From assembly GCA_022702125.1 (NCBI GenBank), contig JAKOND010000232.1, positions 1 through 37,619 on the forward strand: a stretch of DNA of 37,619 nucleotides. Reading direction: 5' to 3'. How positions within the stretch are numbered: position 1 is the stretch's first letter; every line of letters begins with the position of its first letter. Positions 25,807-34,189 of the stretch are shown piece by piece. Made by a program: the position numbers and the translations under genes. The notes under the pieces were generated by a model. The model searched no databases. It was not told the origin of the DNA and worked only from the letters and a program-made list of their open reading frames with translations. Source of the DNA: Burkholderiaceae bacterium. Its GTDB lineage: Bacteria; Pseudomonadota; Gammaproteobacteria; Burkholderiales; Burkholderiaceae_C.

Positions 25807-26743
25807 GCGGCCTGCGCCGCGTCGGCGCGTGCGTCGGGCCGCGCCGCGGCCTGGGCGCGGGGCGTGCCGTCGTCGTGGAAGAAGCGGGTGGCCATGACTG
25901 GCAGCGCTTGATCAGCCGCGGCTCGTCCGGGCGGTAGTCGGGGATGGCGTTGTGGATGGTGCCCATGTTGTCCCACATCAGCACGTCGCCCACCTGCCAG
26001 CGGTGCGCGTAGCGGTACTCGGGTCGGGTCTGGTGCTCGAACAGGAAGTCCAGCGTGCGCTGGCTCTCCGCTTCGTCCATCTCGTTGATGCGCACCGCGT
26101 AGCCGGGATTGCAGTACAGCACCTTGCGGCCGGTGATCGGGTGGCGCAGGAAGACCGGATGCGACACCGGCGGCTTGGCGGCGCGCTGGGCCGGGGTGAG
26201 CGGCGGCCGGGCGCTGCCGCGCTCGCGCCGCATCATTTCCCAGAACTTGTCGAAGTCGTGCAGCACGGTCATGCCGTCGAGGCGCTGCCTGAGTTCCTCG
26301 GGCAGCCCGTCGTAGGCCGCGTGCATGTTGCAGAACGCGGTGTTGCCCAGCGGCTGGCCGTCGCGGTGCGGGATCTCGATGCCGTAGAGCACGTTGGCGA
26401 AGGCGATCATGCGGCTGTACGACATGTCGGTGTGCCAGTCCTGGCCGGCGTCGGACAGGCCGAGGGGCTTGCCGTCCTTCACGATGTTGGACAGCACCAT
26501 CACCTCGGGCAGGCCGGCTTCCTGGTAGGCGCCGGAGACGTTGATCTCCAGCGCGCCGAAGCGCTGCGAGAAGTCGCGCAGCTGCCGGGGCGTGAGGTCC
26601 TGCTTCGGATAGCTCAGGACGCCGTGGCGGCCCAGGGCCTGCAGCACGGTCTGGAATGCGTCGTCGGACAGGGGCCGGGACAGGTCCAGGCCGTCGATGC
26701 GGGCGCCGAGCGTGGCGCCGGAGGGAACGATGCGGAGCGTCAT
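25803..26743 (-). CDS. TauD/TfdA-family Fe(II)/2-oxoglutarate dioxygenase, frameshifted near its 3' end
   Basis: Encodes a 2-oxoglutarate-dependent oxygenase like taurine, alkylsulfate or 2,4-D dioxygenases. Iron ligands His104 and Asp106 (DWHTDMSY) and His264 (GTIHNA), and the 2-oxoglutarate-binding Arg region RLIKRC (276-281), are intact. After Gln282 (codon at 25898-25900) the frame breaks: the text reads CAGTCATGG, where CAGGTCATGG would restore RLIKRCQ-VMATRFFHDDGTP and a stop at 25803, for a normal 313 aa. Without that base the frame runs on for hundreds of codons. It may be a sequencing error or a true mutation; all active-site residues precede it. GAGGAAAT precedes the ATG. Confidence 0.85.
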
Positions 26744-26767
26744 GGGGATTTCCTCGGAGGAGCTGGG

Positions 26768-27970
26768 TCAGAAGGCCGCGCCCAGCAGGGCGCGCAGTTC
26801 GGCCGCGCCGCTCACCGGGCGCGGGTTGTAGTAGAGGCCGCGCTCGCCCAGGGTCTTGGCGGCGATGCGGTCCAGGGCCTCGGCCGGCACGCCGATGTCG
26901 CGCAGCCGCACGGGCACGCCGGCGGCGGCCTGCAGGGCGCGCAGCGCGCGGACCAGCGCGGCGGCGTCGTCGCCCGCGCCGAGCGCCGCGGCGGCGCGGG
27001 CCAGCGGTGCGGCAGCCGCCCCGGCGTTGAAGGCCACGCTGTGCGGCAGCATCACCGCGTTGGCGTCGCCGTGGCCCGCGCCGGTGACCGCGCCGATGGC
27101 ATGGCAGAGCGCGTGGTGCAGGCAGGTGCGGGCGTTGAGCAGCACCAGGCCGGAGAGGTGGGCCGCGTAGAGCAGCGCGGCGCGGGCGGCGGCGTCTTCC
27201 GGCCGCCGGTGCACCGCCGGCAGGGCGTCGGCGAACCGGACCATCGCGTCGAGCGCGAGGGTCTCGGCCAGGGGCGTGCGTTCGCGCGAGTACAGGCCCT
27301 CGATGCAGTGCGCCAGGCCGTTCATGCCGGTGGCGCACATCAGCGCGGCGGGCACTTCGAGGTTGGCCCGCGGATCGATCAGCACCAGGCGCGCGGCCAG
27401 CCGCAGGTCGGTGAAGAGGAGCTTGGCGCCATGGTCGTCGTCGCGCACGCCCAGGCTGGCGGTGACCTCGGCGCCCGAGGCGGTCCCGGGGACCGCCACG
27501 ATGGGCAGCTTGGCCGCGTGCAGCGGCGGCGACACCAGCATCGCGGGCGGAACGAAGCGCACCGCGTGGTCGGCCAGGCGGCCGCCCTCGGCCAGCAGCA
27601 GCGCGACCGCCTTGGCGGTATCGGAGGCGCTGCCGCCGCCGAAAGCGACGAAGCCGTCTACGGCCGCCATGCGGGCCTGACCGGCCAGGCGCTCCACCAG
27701 GCTCGTGCTGGAATGGGCGGGCACCGCTTCGGCCAGGACGTGGGGCAGGTCGCCCAGGACCGCCAGCGCACGGCCGAACAGCGCCGAGCAGCGGGTTCGC
27801 CGGCCGGCCAGCAGCATCGGCCGGCGGATGCCCAACATGCCCAGCTCGTCGCGCAGGCGGTCGATGGCGCCGTCGGCCAGCACCAGCCGGGTGGCCGGGC
27901 TGCGGTGCACGAAGCCCGGCGGCAAGACCGGCCGGGCCGCCAGGGCCGGCAGGAGCGGGCGGGCGGTCAC
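26768..27970 (-). CDS. iron-containing alcohol dehydrogenase / maleylacetate reductase-like
   Basis: 400 aa, GTG start in a GTGA overlap with the SnoaL-like gene. Family III (iron-type) dehydrogenase: nucleotide-binding FVAFGGGSASDTAKAVAL, the PIVAVPGTASGAEVT loop, and metal/His region MNGLAHCIEGLYS…CLHHALCHAIGA…GAGHGDANAVMLPH. Such enzymes oxidise alcohols or hydroxy acids, or reduce maleylacetate, with NAD(P). Third signature residues look complete, so it is probably active. Which reaction it catalyses in this operon is unknown; maleylacetate reduction would fit an aromatic ring-cleavage pathway, but no ring-cleavage dioxygenase is present. Confidence 0.88.
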   Translation of the reverse strand: MTARPLLPALAARPVLPPGFVHRSPATRLVLADGAIDRLRDELGMLGIRRPMLLAGRRTRCSALFGRALAVLGDLPHVLAEAVPAHSSTSLVERLAGQARMAAVDGFVAFGGGSASDTAKAVALLLAEGGRLADHAVRFVPPAMLVSPPLHAAKLPIVAVPGTASGAEVTASLGVRDDDHGAKLLFTDLRLAARLVLIDPRANLEVPAALMCATGMNGLAHCIEGLYSRERTPLAETLALDAMVRFADALPAVHRRPEDAAARAALLYAAHLSGLVLLNARTCLHHALCHAIGAVTGAGHGDANAVMLPHSVAFNAGAAAAPLARAAAALGAGDDAAALVRALRALQAAAGVPVRLRDIGVPAEALDRIAAKTLGERGLYYNPRPVSGAAELRALLGAAF

Positions 27971-28431
27971 CGGGCCGCTCCCGCGAATTCGACGGCCGGC
28001 ACCATGCGCTGCTCGGCGATGCGCCAGTCCTGTCCGGGCGCGCGGCGGAACATGGTGGTGACCAGGTTCAGCCGGAGCGGGCCGGCGGTCCGCGGCGTGG
28101 CCTCCGGCGCCGCCGGGTCCGCGGCCGGGTAGCGGTAGGCGGTCATGCAGGCCTCCAGGACCGCGTGTCCGTCCGCCAGTTCGGCGACATGGGCATTGCT
28201 CAGGACGTGGCGGGTGTCGGTATCGGCCGGACGGGCCTCCAGCGCATCGCGCACGGCGGCCTTGCCCTCCAGCCACCGGCCCTGCCGCAGCCACCGGCAG
28301 TCGTCGGTGAACAGGTCCAGCATGCCGTCGTAGCCGCGCCCGTCCATCAGGTGGAAGAAGCGGTGCAGCTGCTGCGTCAGCGCGGGCAGGACCGCCGCCG
28401 CGGACGTGCTGGATATCGGGGAAGGGGCCAT
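27967..28431 (-). CDS. SnoaL-like / NTF2-fold protein
   Basis: 154 aa in the NTF2-like superfamily: helix LTQQLHRFFHLMDGRGYDGM, LDLFTDDCRWLRQGRWLEGK, then a beta-sheet with THVLSNAHVAELADG-like strands (RHVLSNAHVAELADG) and a C-terminal WRIAEQRMVP strand. The pattern matches the SnoaL_4 group, related to small (beta) subunits of ring-hydroxylating dioxygenases and to hydratases and isomerases. It is the first gene of the six-gene operon and lies divergent to a LysR regulator (127 bases between starts). No catalytic residue can be assigned with confidence. Confidence 0.82.
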   Translation of the reverse strand: MAPSPISSTSAAAVLPALTQQLHRFFHLMDGRGYDGMLDLFTDDCRWLRQGRWLEGKAAVRDALEARPADTDTRHVLSNAHVAELADGHAVLEACMTAYRYPAADPAAPEATPRTAGPLRLNLVTTMFRRAPGQDWRIAEQRMVPAVEFAGAAR

Positions 28432-28528
28432 CGGGTGGTGCGCGCCGGGAGGCGCCGTGTCTCCGTGTCTTTGTGCCCCGAGTCTAGGAATCCGCTTGGC
28501 GGCTGGAGCACCGTGTTCGACAATCCGA

Positions 28529-28541
28529 TGTTTCCAAAACA
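28529..28541. promoter_or_regulatory. LysR-type box between the regulator and the six-gene operon
   Basis: TGTTT-CCA-AAACA is a perfect inverted repeat with the T-N11-A form bound by LysR regulators. It ends 17 bases before the LysR gene's ATG, where binding would also repress that gene. An 8-base direct repeat GAGCACCG lies on each side (28506-28513 and 28548-28555), 42 bases apart. Confidence 0.55.
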
Positions 28542-28558
28542 GAAACTGAGCACCGCGC

Positions 28559-29500
28559 ATGGACCGTCTCCAGTGCCTCCGGGTCTTCGCCGAAGTCGCG
28601 CGCTGCGGGAGCTTCTCCCGGGCGGCGATGCAGCTGTCGCTGTCCAGGGGGACCGTCACCAAGCAGGTGGCGGCCCTGGAGTCGGCGATGGGCGCCCAGT
28701 TGCTCAAACGCAGTTCCAAGCAGGTGGCGCTGACCGAGGCCGGCGCGCGGGTGCTGGCCTCGGGCCGGGAGCTGCTGGAGCGCTACGAGGCGATGGAGGG
28801 CGAGGTGCGCGACGCGGTGCACCTGCCGCGCGGCGCGATCCGCGTCGGCACCCCGCCGTCCTTCGGCACCCACCACCTGATGCGGCGGGTGGCGGAGTTC
28901 ACCGCGCGCTACCCGGACATCGAGGTGACGGTGGTGCACGACGACGGCCGCTCGGACCTGGTGGCCGAGGCGCTCGACCTGTCGATCCGGATCGCCGCCT
29001 CGCTGGAGGACGCGAGCTACGTGGCGCAGCTGCTGATGACCTCGCCCCAGGTGGTGGTCGCGGCCCCGGCGTACCTGCGCCGCTTCGGCCGGCCGGCGAC
29101 CGCGCAGGACCTGGAGCGGCACAACTGCCTGGTGCACACCGTCAAGTCGGAATCCGGCATCTGGCGGTTCCGGGGCGACCCGCCGCGCGAGATCCGGGTG
29201 CGCGGCACGGTGCGCTCCAACCTGGGCGACGCGCTCAAGCAGGCGGCGCTGCTCGGCGCCGGCATCTCGGTGCATCCGCACTACATGGTGGCGGAGGAGC
29301 TGGAGGCCGGCACGCTGGAAGCCCTGCTGCCGGACGACGAACCCGAGGCGATGGACATCCACGTGGTGTTCTCGACCCGGCGCAACATGCCCACGCGGGT
29401 GCGGCACCTGCTGGAATTCCTCAAGGACTGGGCGCGCCACCCGCCGGTGTGGGCGGCCGGTGCGCGAGAGCCGGTCCGGTCTTCCGCGCAAAATCGATAA
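28559..29500 (+). CDS. LysR-family regulator of the six-gene catabolic operon
   Basis: 313 aa. N-terminal HTH: LRVFAEVARCGSFSRAAMQL, then LSLSRGTVTKQVAALESAMG and AQLLKRSSKQVALTEAG (about residues 8-60). The effector domain follows (AIRVGTPPSFGTHHLMRRV…, DLSIRIAASLEDASYVAQ). Resembles the DsdC/CrgA-type subgroup of LysR proteins common in Burkholderiales. Divergent from the SnoaL-like gene with a T-N11-A palindrome in the shared region, so the operon is its likely target. Its stop codon is overlapped by a palindrome associated with the next gene (iclR-type). Confidence 0.92.
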   Translation: MDRLQCLRVFAEVARCGSFSRAAMQLSLSRGTVTKQVAALESAMGAQLLKRSSKQVALTEAGARVLASGRELLERYEAMEGEVRDAVHLPRGAIRVGTPPSFGTHHLMRRVAEFTARYPDIEVTVVHDDGRSDLVAEALDLSIRIAASLEDASYVAQLLMTSPQVVVAAPAYLRRFGRPATAQDLERHNCLVHTVKSESGIWRFRGDPPREIRVRGTVRSNLGDALKQAALLGAGISVHPHYMVAEELEAGTLEALLPDDEPEAMDIHVVFSTRRNMPTRVRHLLEFLKDWARHPPVWAAGAREPVRSSAQNR

Positions 29501-29506
29501 TCGATT
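29492..29506. promoter_or_regulatory. palindrome in front of the IclR-family gene
   Basis: AATCGAT-A-ATCGATT is a perfect 15-base palindrome spanning the LysR stop codon, 36 bases before the IclR-type ATG. It matches the palindrome before the ABC importer operon (30473-30487) at 11 of 15 positions, with both halves keeping ATCG/CGAT. Likely the autoregulatory operator of the IclR protein. Confidence 0.55.
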
Positions 29507-29542
29507 CATTGCTATGGACGACCATCGCGGTCCGTACCCGAC

Positions 29543-30376
29543 ATGCCCCTCGCCGAACCGCCCGTTGCGCTGCCCGATGCCGAAAACGAGTCGATCGATC
29601 CGCCGTCCGCGGCCGCCGATCCGCTCTTCAACCAGTCGCTCGAAAAGGGCCTCATGGTGCTGCGCGCCTTCGACGCGGCACACCGCACCCTGACCCTGGG
29701 CGAGCTGGCCGCGCTGACCGGCATGACCAAGGGCTCGGCGCAGCGCACGGTGCACACGCTGCAGGTGCTGGGCTATGTCGGCAAGCATCCGCAGACGCGC
29801 CGCTTCCAGCTGCTGCCCAAGGTGATCGAGATCGGCTTCAACTACCTCGCGGCGCATCCGCTGATCCGGGTGGCGCATCCCTACCTGTCGCAGCTCGCCA
29901 ACGCCAGCGGCGAAACCGCGAGCCTGACCGAGGCCGTCGGCACCGACATGGTGTACGTGGCGCAGCTGGTGACCTCGCAGTTCATCCCGGTGCTGACGCC
30001 GGTGGGCATGCGCATCCCGATGTACTGCACCAGTTCGGGACGGGCCTACCTGAGCTGCCTGCCGCAGGAGCAGGCGCGCGCGCTGCTGGAATCGGCCCCG
30101 CGCCCGGCGCGCACGCCCTCCACGCTCACCGCGACGGACGCCATCCTGGAGCGCGTCGCCGAGTGCCGGCAGGTGGGCTACGCGCTCAACTGCGAGGAGC
30201 TGTTCCTGGGCGACATGGGCGTGGGCGCGCCGATCCAGGACAGCGGCGGGCGGGTCCTGGGCGCGGTGCACCTGTCGCCGCCGAGCAGCCGCTGGACCCC
30301 GGACGGCCTGCGCCAGAAGCTCGCGCCGCTGGTGATCGAGTGCGCGCGGGCGATCTCGCATTCGATCGCGCACTGA
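29543..30376 (+). CDS. IclR-family regulator of the ABC importer operon
   Basis: 277 aa. A polar 30-residue leader precedes the winged HTH (SLEKGLMVLRAFDAAHRTLT, LGELAALTGMTKGSAQRTVH, TLQVLGYVGKHPQTRRFQL; about 32-90). The GAF-like effector domain contains YCTSSGRAYLSCL and YALNCEELFLGDMGVGAPI, typical of IclR ligand pockets. It is followed by the importer operon on the same strand after 193 bases that hold a large hairpin and a palindrome like its own. It probably represses or activates the importer in response to the imported compound. Confidence 0.92.
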   Translation: MPLAEPPVALPDAENESIDPPSAAADPLFNQSLEKGLMVLRAFDAAHRTLTLGELAALTGMTKGSAQRTVHTLQVLGYVGKHPQTRRFQLLPKVIEIGFNYLAAHPLIRVAHPYLSQLANASGETASLTEAVGTDMVYVAQLVTSQFIPVLTPVGMRIPMYCTSSGRAYLSCLPQEQARALLESAPRPARTPSTLTATDAILERVAECRQVGYALNCEELFLGDMGVGAPIQDSGGRVLGAVHLSPPSSRWTPDGLRQKLAPLVIECARAISHSIAH

Positions 30377-30380
30377 TTCC

Positions 30381-30420
30381 GGCGGGCGCATGGTGCGGCG
30401 CACGCCGTGGGGCGTCCGCC
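30381..30420 (+). terminator. large stem-loop after the IclR gene
   Basis: GGCGGGCGC (30381-30389) pairs with GCGTCCGCC (30412-30420) over nine positions with one G-T pair. The loop contains a further hairpin (GTGC/GCAC). It begins a few bases after the IclR stop. No T-run follows, so it would be an atypical or Rho-assisted terminator. Confidence 0.35.
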
Positions 30421-30472
30421 AGGCACCAAAGCGGGCCGCCTGCTGCCCGAATGCGTTTTTCTTGCCTATAAA

Positions 30473-30487
30473 TATCGATTAACGATA
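30473..30487. promoter_or_regulatory. IclR-type operator in front of the ABC importer operon
   Basis: TATCG-ATTAA-CGATA: 15 bases, symmetric except one pair, 83 bases before the importer's first ATG. It shares the ATCGAT…CGAT pattern with the palindrome before the IclR gene. A -10-like TATAAA (30467-30472) sits immediately upstream, so a bound repressor would cover the transcription start. The promoter call is weak because no good -35 is present. Confidence 0.5.
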
Positions 30488-30569
30488 CGTTCAGTTAGGC
30501 ATGGTCGTTGCATAGCCACCCGGTGTCCGTTTTTCCTCGCGTTCCGACGCAACGACCCGGAGTGAATCC

Positions 30570-32264
30570 ATGCCCCTGAACCCGCTGCCGTCCCTCCATT
30601 GCCTTTCCGGTTTCCGTCCCGCGACCCGCGCGCCGCGCCTGGCGCTGGCCGCCGCCGCGCTGGCGCTGGCCTGCGGAGCCGCCTCGGCCCAGAACAAGAC
30701 GCTGCGCATCGCGATGACCGCCGGCGACATCCCGCGCACCTCGGGCCAGCCGGACCAGGGCTACGAAGGCAACCGGTTCACCGGCATCACCATGTACGAC
30801 GGCCTGACGCAATGGGACCTGTCGTCGTCCACCCAACCCAGCGTGGTGATCCCGGGGCTGGCGCTGTCCTGGGCGGTGAACGACAAGGACAAGACCAAGT
30901 GGATCTTCAAGCTGCGCCCGGACGTGAAGTTCCACGACGGCACTCCCTTCGACGCCGACGCGGTGGTCTGGAACCTGGGCAAGGTGCTCGACAAGGACGC
31001 GCCGCAGTTCGACCCGGCGCAGATCGGCGTGACCGCCTCGCGCATGCCCACGCTGCGCAGCGCCCGCAAGGTCGACGACCTGACGGTCGAGCTGACCACC
31101 TCGGAGCCGGACTCCTTCCTGCCGATCAACCTCACCAACCTCTACATGGCCTCGCCCGCGCAGTGGGCGAAGAAGCTGGCGGCGGTGCCGGCCTCGGCCA
31201 CCGACAAGGCCGAGCGCGGCAAGCAGGCCTGGGCCGCCTTCGCCGCCGACCCGTCGGGCACCGGGCCCTTCAAGCAGTCGAAGTTCGTGCCGCGCGAGCG
31301 GCTGGAGCTGGTCGCCAACGCCGCCTACTGGGACGCGAAGCGGCGCCCGAAGATCGACCGCGTGGTGCTGCTGCCGCTGCCCGAGGCCAGCGCCCGCACC
31401 GCGGCGCTGATGTCGGGGCAGGTGGACTGGATCGAGGCGCCGTCGCCCGACGCGCTGGACGCGATCAAGGCGCGCGGCTTCAAGCTCTACTCCAACCTGC
31501 AGCCGCACCTCTGGCCGTGGCAGTTCTCGCTGCTGCCCGACTCGCCCTTCAAGGACCGCAAGGTGCGCCAGGCGGCCAACCTGTGCGTCAACCGCGCCGC
31601 GCTCAAGGAGCTGCTGGGCGGGCTGATGGTCGAGGCCACCGGCATCGCCGAGCCGGGCGATCCGTGGCGCGGCAACCCCACCTTCCGGATCCGGTACGAC
31701 GCCGCCGCCGGTAAGAAGCTGATGCAGGAGGCCGGCTACTCGGCCGCCAAGCCGGCGAAGGTGAAGGTGCAGACCTCGGCCTCGGGCTCGGGGCAGATGC
31801 AGCCGCTGCCGATGAACGAGTTCATCCAGCAGAGCCTCAAGGACTGCTTCTTCGACGTGCAGTTCGACGTGGTCGAGTGGAACACGCTGTTCTCGGGCTG
31901 GCGCCTGGGCGCCAAGGACCCGGGCGCGCACGGGGCGCACGCCACCAACATCAGCGCCGCGACGATGGACCCCTTCTTCGCGATGGTGCGCTTCGTGAGC
32001 ACCAAGGCGCAGCCGCCGGTGGCCAACAACTGGGGCTACTTCGGCGATCCGAAGATGGACGCGCTGGTGGACAAGGCCCGCACCACCTTCGACGAGAAGC
32101 AGCGCGACGCCGCGCTGGCCGCGCTGCACGCCAACGTGGTGGACGAGGCGCCGTTCCTGTTCGTGGCGCACGACGTGGGCCCGCGCGCGATGTCGGCCAA
32201 GGTCAAGGGCGTGGTGCAGCCCAGGAGCTGGTTCATCGACATCGCCACGATGTCGATGGACTGA
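30570..32264 (+). CDS. ABC importer solute-binding protein, family 5 (peptide/nickel type)
   Basis: 564 aa. Signal peptide (residues about 15-40, …CGAASA-QNK) followed by a SBP_bac_5 lobe structure: YEGNRFTGITMYDGLTQWDL, WIFKLRPDVKFHDGTPFDAD (the family signature), SGTGPFKQSKFVPRERLELV, and VRQAANLCVNRAALKELLGG. Captures peptides, glutathione, amides or similar solutes in the periplasm for the permease that follows. A CGGAGTGAA ribosome-binding site precedes the ATG. First gene of a five-gene importer; the adjacent amidase gene suggests an amide-containing ligand, which is inference. Confidence 0.92.
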   Translation: MPLNPLPSLHCLSGFRPATRAPRLALAAAALALACGAASAQNKTLRIAMTAGDIPRTSGQPDQGYEGNRFTGITMYDGLTQWDLSSSTQPSVVIPGLALSWAVNDKDKTKWIFKLRPDVKFHDGTPFDADAVVWNLGKVLDKDAPQFDPAQIGVTASRMPTLRSARKVDDLTVELTTSEPDSFLPINLTNLYMASPAQWAKKLAAVPASATDKAERGKQAWAAFAADPSGTGPFKQSKFVPRERLELVANAAYWDAKRRPKIDRVVLLPLPEASARTAALMSGQVDWIEAPSPDALDAIKARGFKLYSNLQPHLWPWQFSLLPDSPFKDRKVRQAANLCVNRAALKELLGGLMVEATGIAEPGDPWRGNPTFRIRYDAAAGKKLMQEAGYSAAKPAKVKVQTSASGSGQMQPLPMNEFIQQSLKDCFFDVQFDVVEWNTLFSGWRLGAKDPGAHGAHATNISAATMDPFFAMVRFVSTKAQPPVANNWGYFGDPKMDALVDKARTTFDEKQRDAALAALHANVVDEAPFLFVAHDVGPRAMSAKVKGVVQPRSWFIDIATMSMD

Positions 32265-32310
32265 CGCCCCGGCCCCCGCGTACTTCCGCACACTCCCGAG
32301 GATTCCTCCG

Positions 32311-33264
32311 ATGCTCGCCTACCTCCTGCGCCGCGCGGGCTACGCCCTGCCCATCATGCTGGGCGTGTCGTTCCTGTGCTTCATGCTGGTCCACATCGCG
32401 CCGGGCGACCCGCTGGTGGCGATCCTGCCGGCCGACGCCTCGGTCGACCTGCAGCGGCAGATGATGTCGCTCTACGGCTTCGACCGCAGCCTGCCGGAGC
32501 AGTTCGGCCACTGGCTCTGGCGCGCGCTGCAGGGCGACCTGGGCACCTCCATCGCCACCAGCCGGCCGGTGGCGCAGGAGGTGATGAAGGCGGTGGGCAA
32601 CACCTTCATGCTGGCGATGATGGCCACCCTGATCGGCTTCCTGTCCGGGTCGCTGTTCGGCTTCGTGGCGGGCTACTTCCGCGACTCCTGGGCCGACCGG
32701 CTGGCGTCCTTCCTGTCGGTCGTCGGCGTGAGCGTGCCGCACTACTGGCTGGGCATGGTGCTGGTGATCGTGTTCTCCAGCCAGCTGATGTGGCTGCCCG
32801 CCACCGGCGCGGGGCCGGACGGCTCGGGCGCCTGGAAGTGGGACCCGGAGCACCTGCGCTACATGGTGCTGCCGGCGGTGACCATGTCCTTCATCCCGAT
32901 GGGCATCGTGGCGCGCACCGTGCGCGCGCTGGTGGCCGACATCCTGTCGCAGGAGTTCGTGGTCGGGCTGCGGGCGCGCGGGCTGTCGGAGTTCGGCGTG
33001 TTCCGGCACGTGGTCAAGAACTGCGCGCCCACCGCGCTGGCGGTGATGGGCCTGCAGCTGGGCTACCTGCTCGGCGGCTCGATCCTGATCGAGACGGTGT
33101 TCTCCTGGCCCGGCACCGGCTTCCTGCTCAACCAGGCGATCTTCCAGCGCGACCTGCCGCTGCTGCAGGGGACCATCCTGGTGCTGGCGCTGTTCTTCGT
33201 CGCGCTCAACCTGCTGGTCGACGTGCTGCAGACCGTCTTCGACCCGCGCATCGAAAGGGCCTGA
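32311..33264 (+). CDS. ABC importer permease, DppB/OppB type
   Basis: 317 aa with six membrane helices in the DppB arrangement: short N-terminal helix (LLRRAGYALPIMLGVSFLCF), a large periplasmic loop (DPLVAILPADASVDLQRQMM…), and five more helices. The cytoplasmic EAA-like coupling loop is GLRARGLSEFGVFRHVVKN, which contacts the ATPases. It ends with the conserved segment ETVFSWPGTGFLLNQAIFQRD. It lies 46 bases after the binding-protein gene and 1 base before the next permease gene, so cotranscription is clear. Confidence 0.94.
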   Translation: MLAYLLRRAGYALPIMLGVSFLCFMLVHIAPGDPLVAILPADASVDLQRQMMSLYGFDRSLPEQFGHWLWRALQGDLGTSIATSRPVAQEVMKAVGNTFMLAMMATLIGFLSGSLFGFVAGYFRDSWADRLASFLSVVGVSVPHYWLGMVLVIVFSSQLMWLPATGAGPDGSGAWKWDPEHLRYMVLPAVTMSFIPMGIVARTVRALVADILSQEFVVGLRARGLSEFGVFRHVVKNCAPTALAVMGLQLGYLLGGSILIETVFSWPGTGFLLNQAIFQRDLPLLQGTILVLALFFVALNLLVDVLQTVFDPRIERA

Positions 33265-33265
33265 C

Positions 33266-34189
33266 ATGGCTGTCGTCCTGCCTCCGGGCTCCGCTGTCCC
33301 GCAGCTCCCGCCGTCCTCGCCATCGCCGCGCCCCGCGCCGGTGGCGCGCTCGCGCAGCCACGGCGCCAACGTGCTGCGGCGGCTGGTGCGCAACCCGGTC
33401 GCCATGGGCGCGGCCGCGGTCATCGCGCTGCTGGTGCTGGCCGCCGTGCTGGCGCCGTGGATCGCGCCGGCCGATCCCTTCGCCACCTCGATGTTCAAGC
33501 GCCTGCGGCCGATCGGCGCGCCGGGCTTCCCGCTGGGCACCGACGAGCTGGGCCGCGACATGCTCTCGCGGCTGATGCTGGGCGGGCGGCTGTCGCTCTT
33601 TATGGGCATCGCGCCGGTGCTGATGGCCTTCGTCGTCGGCAGCGCCGTCGGCATCCTGGCCGGCTACGCGGGCGGGCGCACCAACACGGTGGTGATGCGC
33701 TGCATCGACGTGCTCTACGCCTTCCCCTCGGTGCTGCTGGCCATCGCGCTGTCGGGCGCGCTGGGCGCGGGCATCGCCAACGCGCTGATCTCGCTGACGG
33801 TGGTCTTCGTGCCGCAGATCGCGCGCATCGCCGAGAGCGTCACCACCCAGGTGCGGCGCAGCGACTACGTGGACGCGGCGCGGGCCTCGGGCGCACCGGC
33901 GCTGACCATCGTGCGCCGGCACGTGCTGGGCAACGTGGTCGGGCCGATCTTCGTCTACGCCACCAGCCTGATCTCGGTGTCGATGATCCTGGCCTCGGGC
34001 CTGTCCTTCCTGGGGCTGGGCGTCAAGCCGCCGGAGCCGGAGTGGGGGCTGATGCTCAACACGCTGCGCACTGCCATCTACAGCCAGCCCTGGGTGGCGG
34101 CGCTGCCGGGGGCGCTGATCTTCGTGACCTCGGTCTCGTTCAACATGTTCGCCGACGGCCTGCGCCAGGCGATGGAGGTCAAGCGATGA
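33266..34189 (+). CDS. ABC importer permease, DppC/OppC type
   Basis: 307 aa. The N-terminal 35 residues are Pro/Ser/Arg-rich and cytoplasmic; the first helix follows (VAMGAAAVIALLVLAAVLAP). Family features include LGTDELGRDMLSRLMLGGRLS and the EAA-type loop DAARASGAPALTIVRRHVLGN, then SFLGLGVKPPEPEWGLML. Partners the DppB-like subunit to form the membrane channel. Starts 1 base after that gene and overlaps the next ATPase gene by 4 bases (ATGA). Confidence 0.94.
   Translation: MAVVLPPGSAVPQLPPSSPSPRPAPVARSRSHGANVLRRLVRNPVAMGAAAVIALLVLAAVLAPWIAPADPFATSMFKRLRPIGAPGFPLGTDELGRDMLSRLMLGGRLSLFMGIAPVLMAFVVGSAVGILAGYAGGRTNTVVMRCIDVLYAFPSVLLAIALSGALGAGIANALISLTVVFVPQIARIAESVTTQVRRSDYVDAARASGAPALTIVRRHVLGNVVGPIFVYATSLISVSMILASGLSFLGLGVKPPEPEWGLMLNTLRTAIYSQPWVAALPGALIFVTSVSFNMFADGLRQAMEVKR

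Noticed and set aside
26768-27970. Assigning the Fe-dehydrogenase as a true maleylacetate reductase (tfdF-like)
   Set aside because: No ring-cleavage dioxygenase or other chlorocatechol gene is present, so the family name is kept general.
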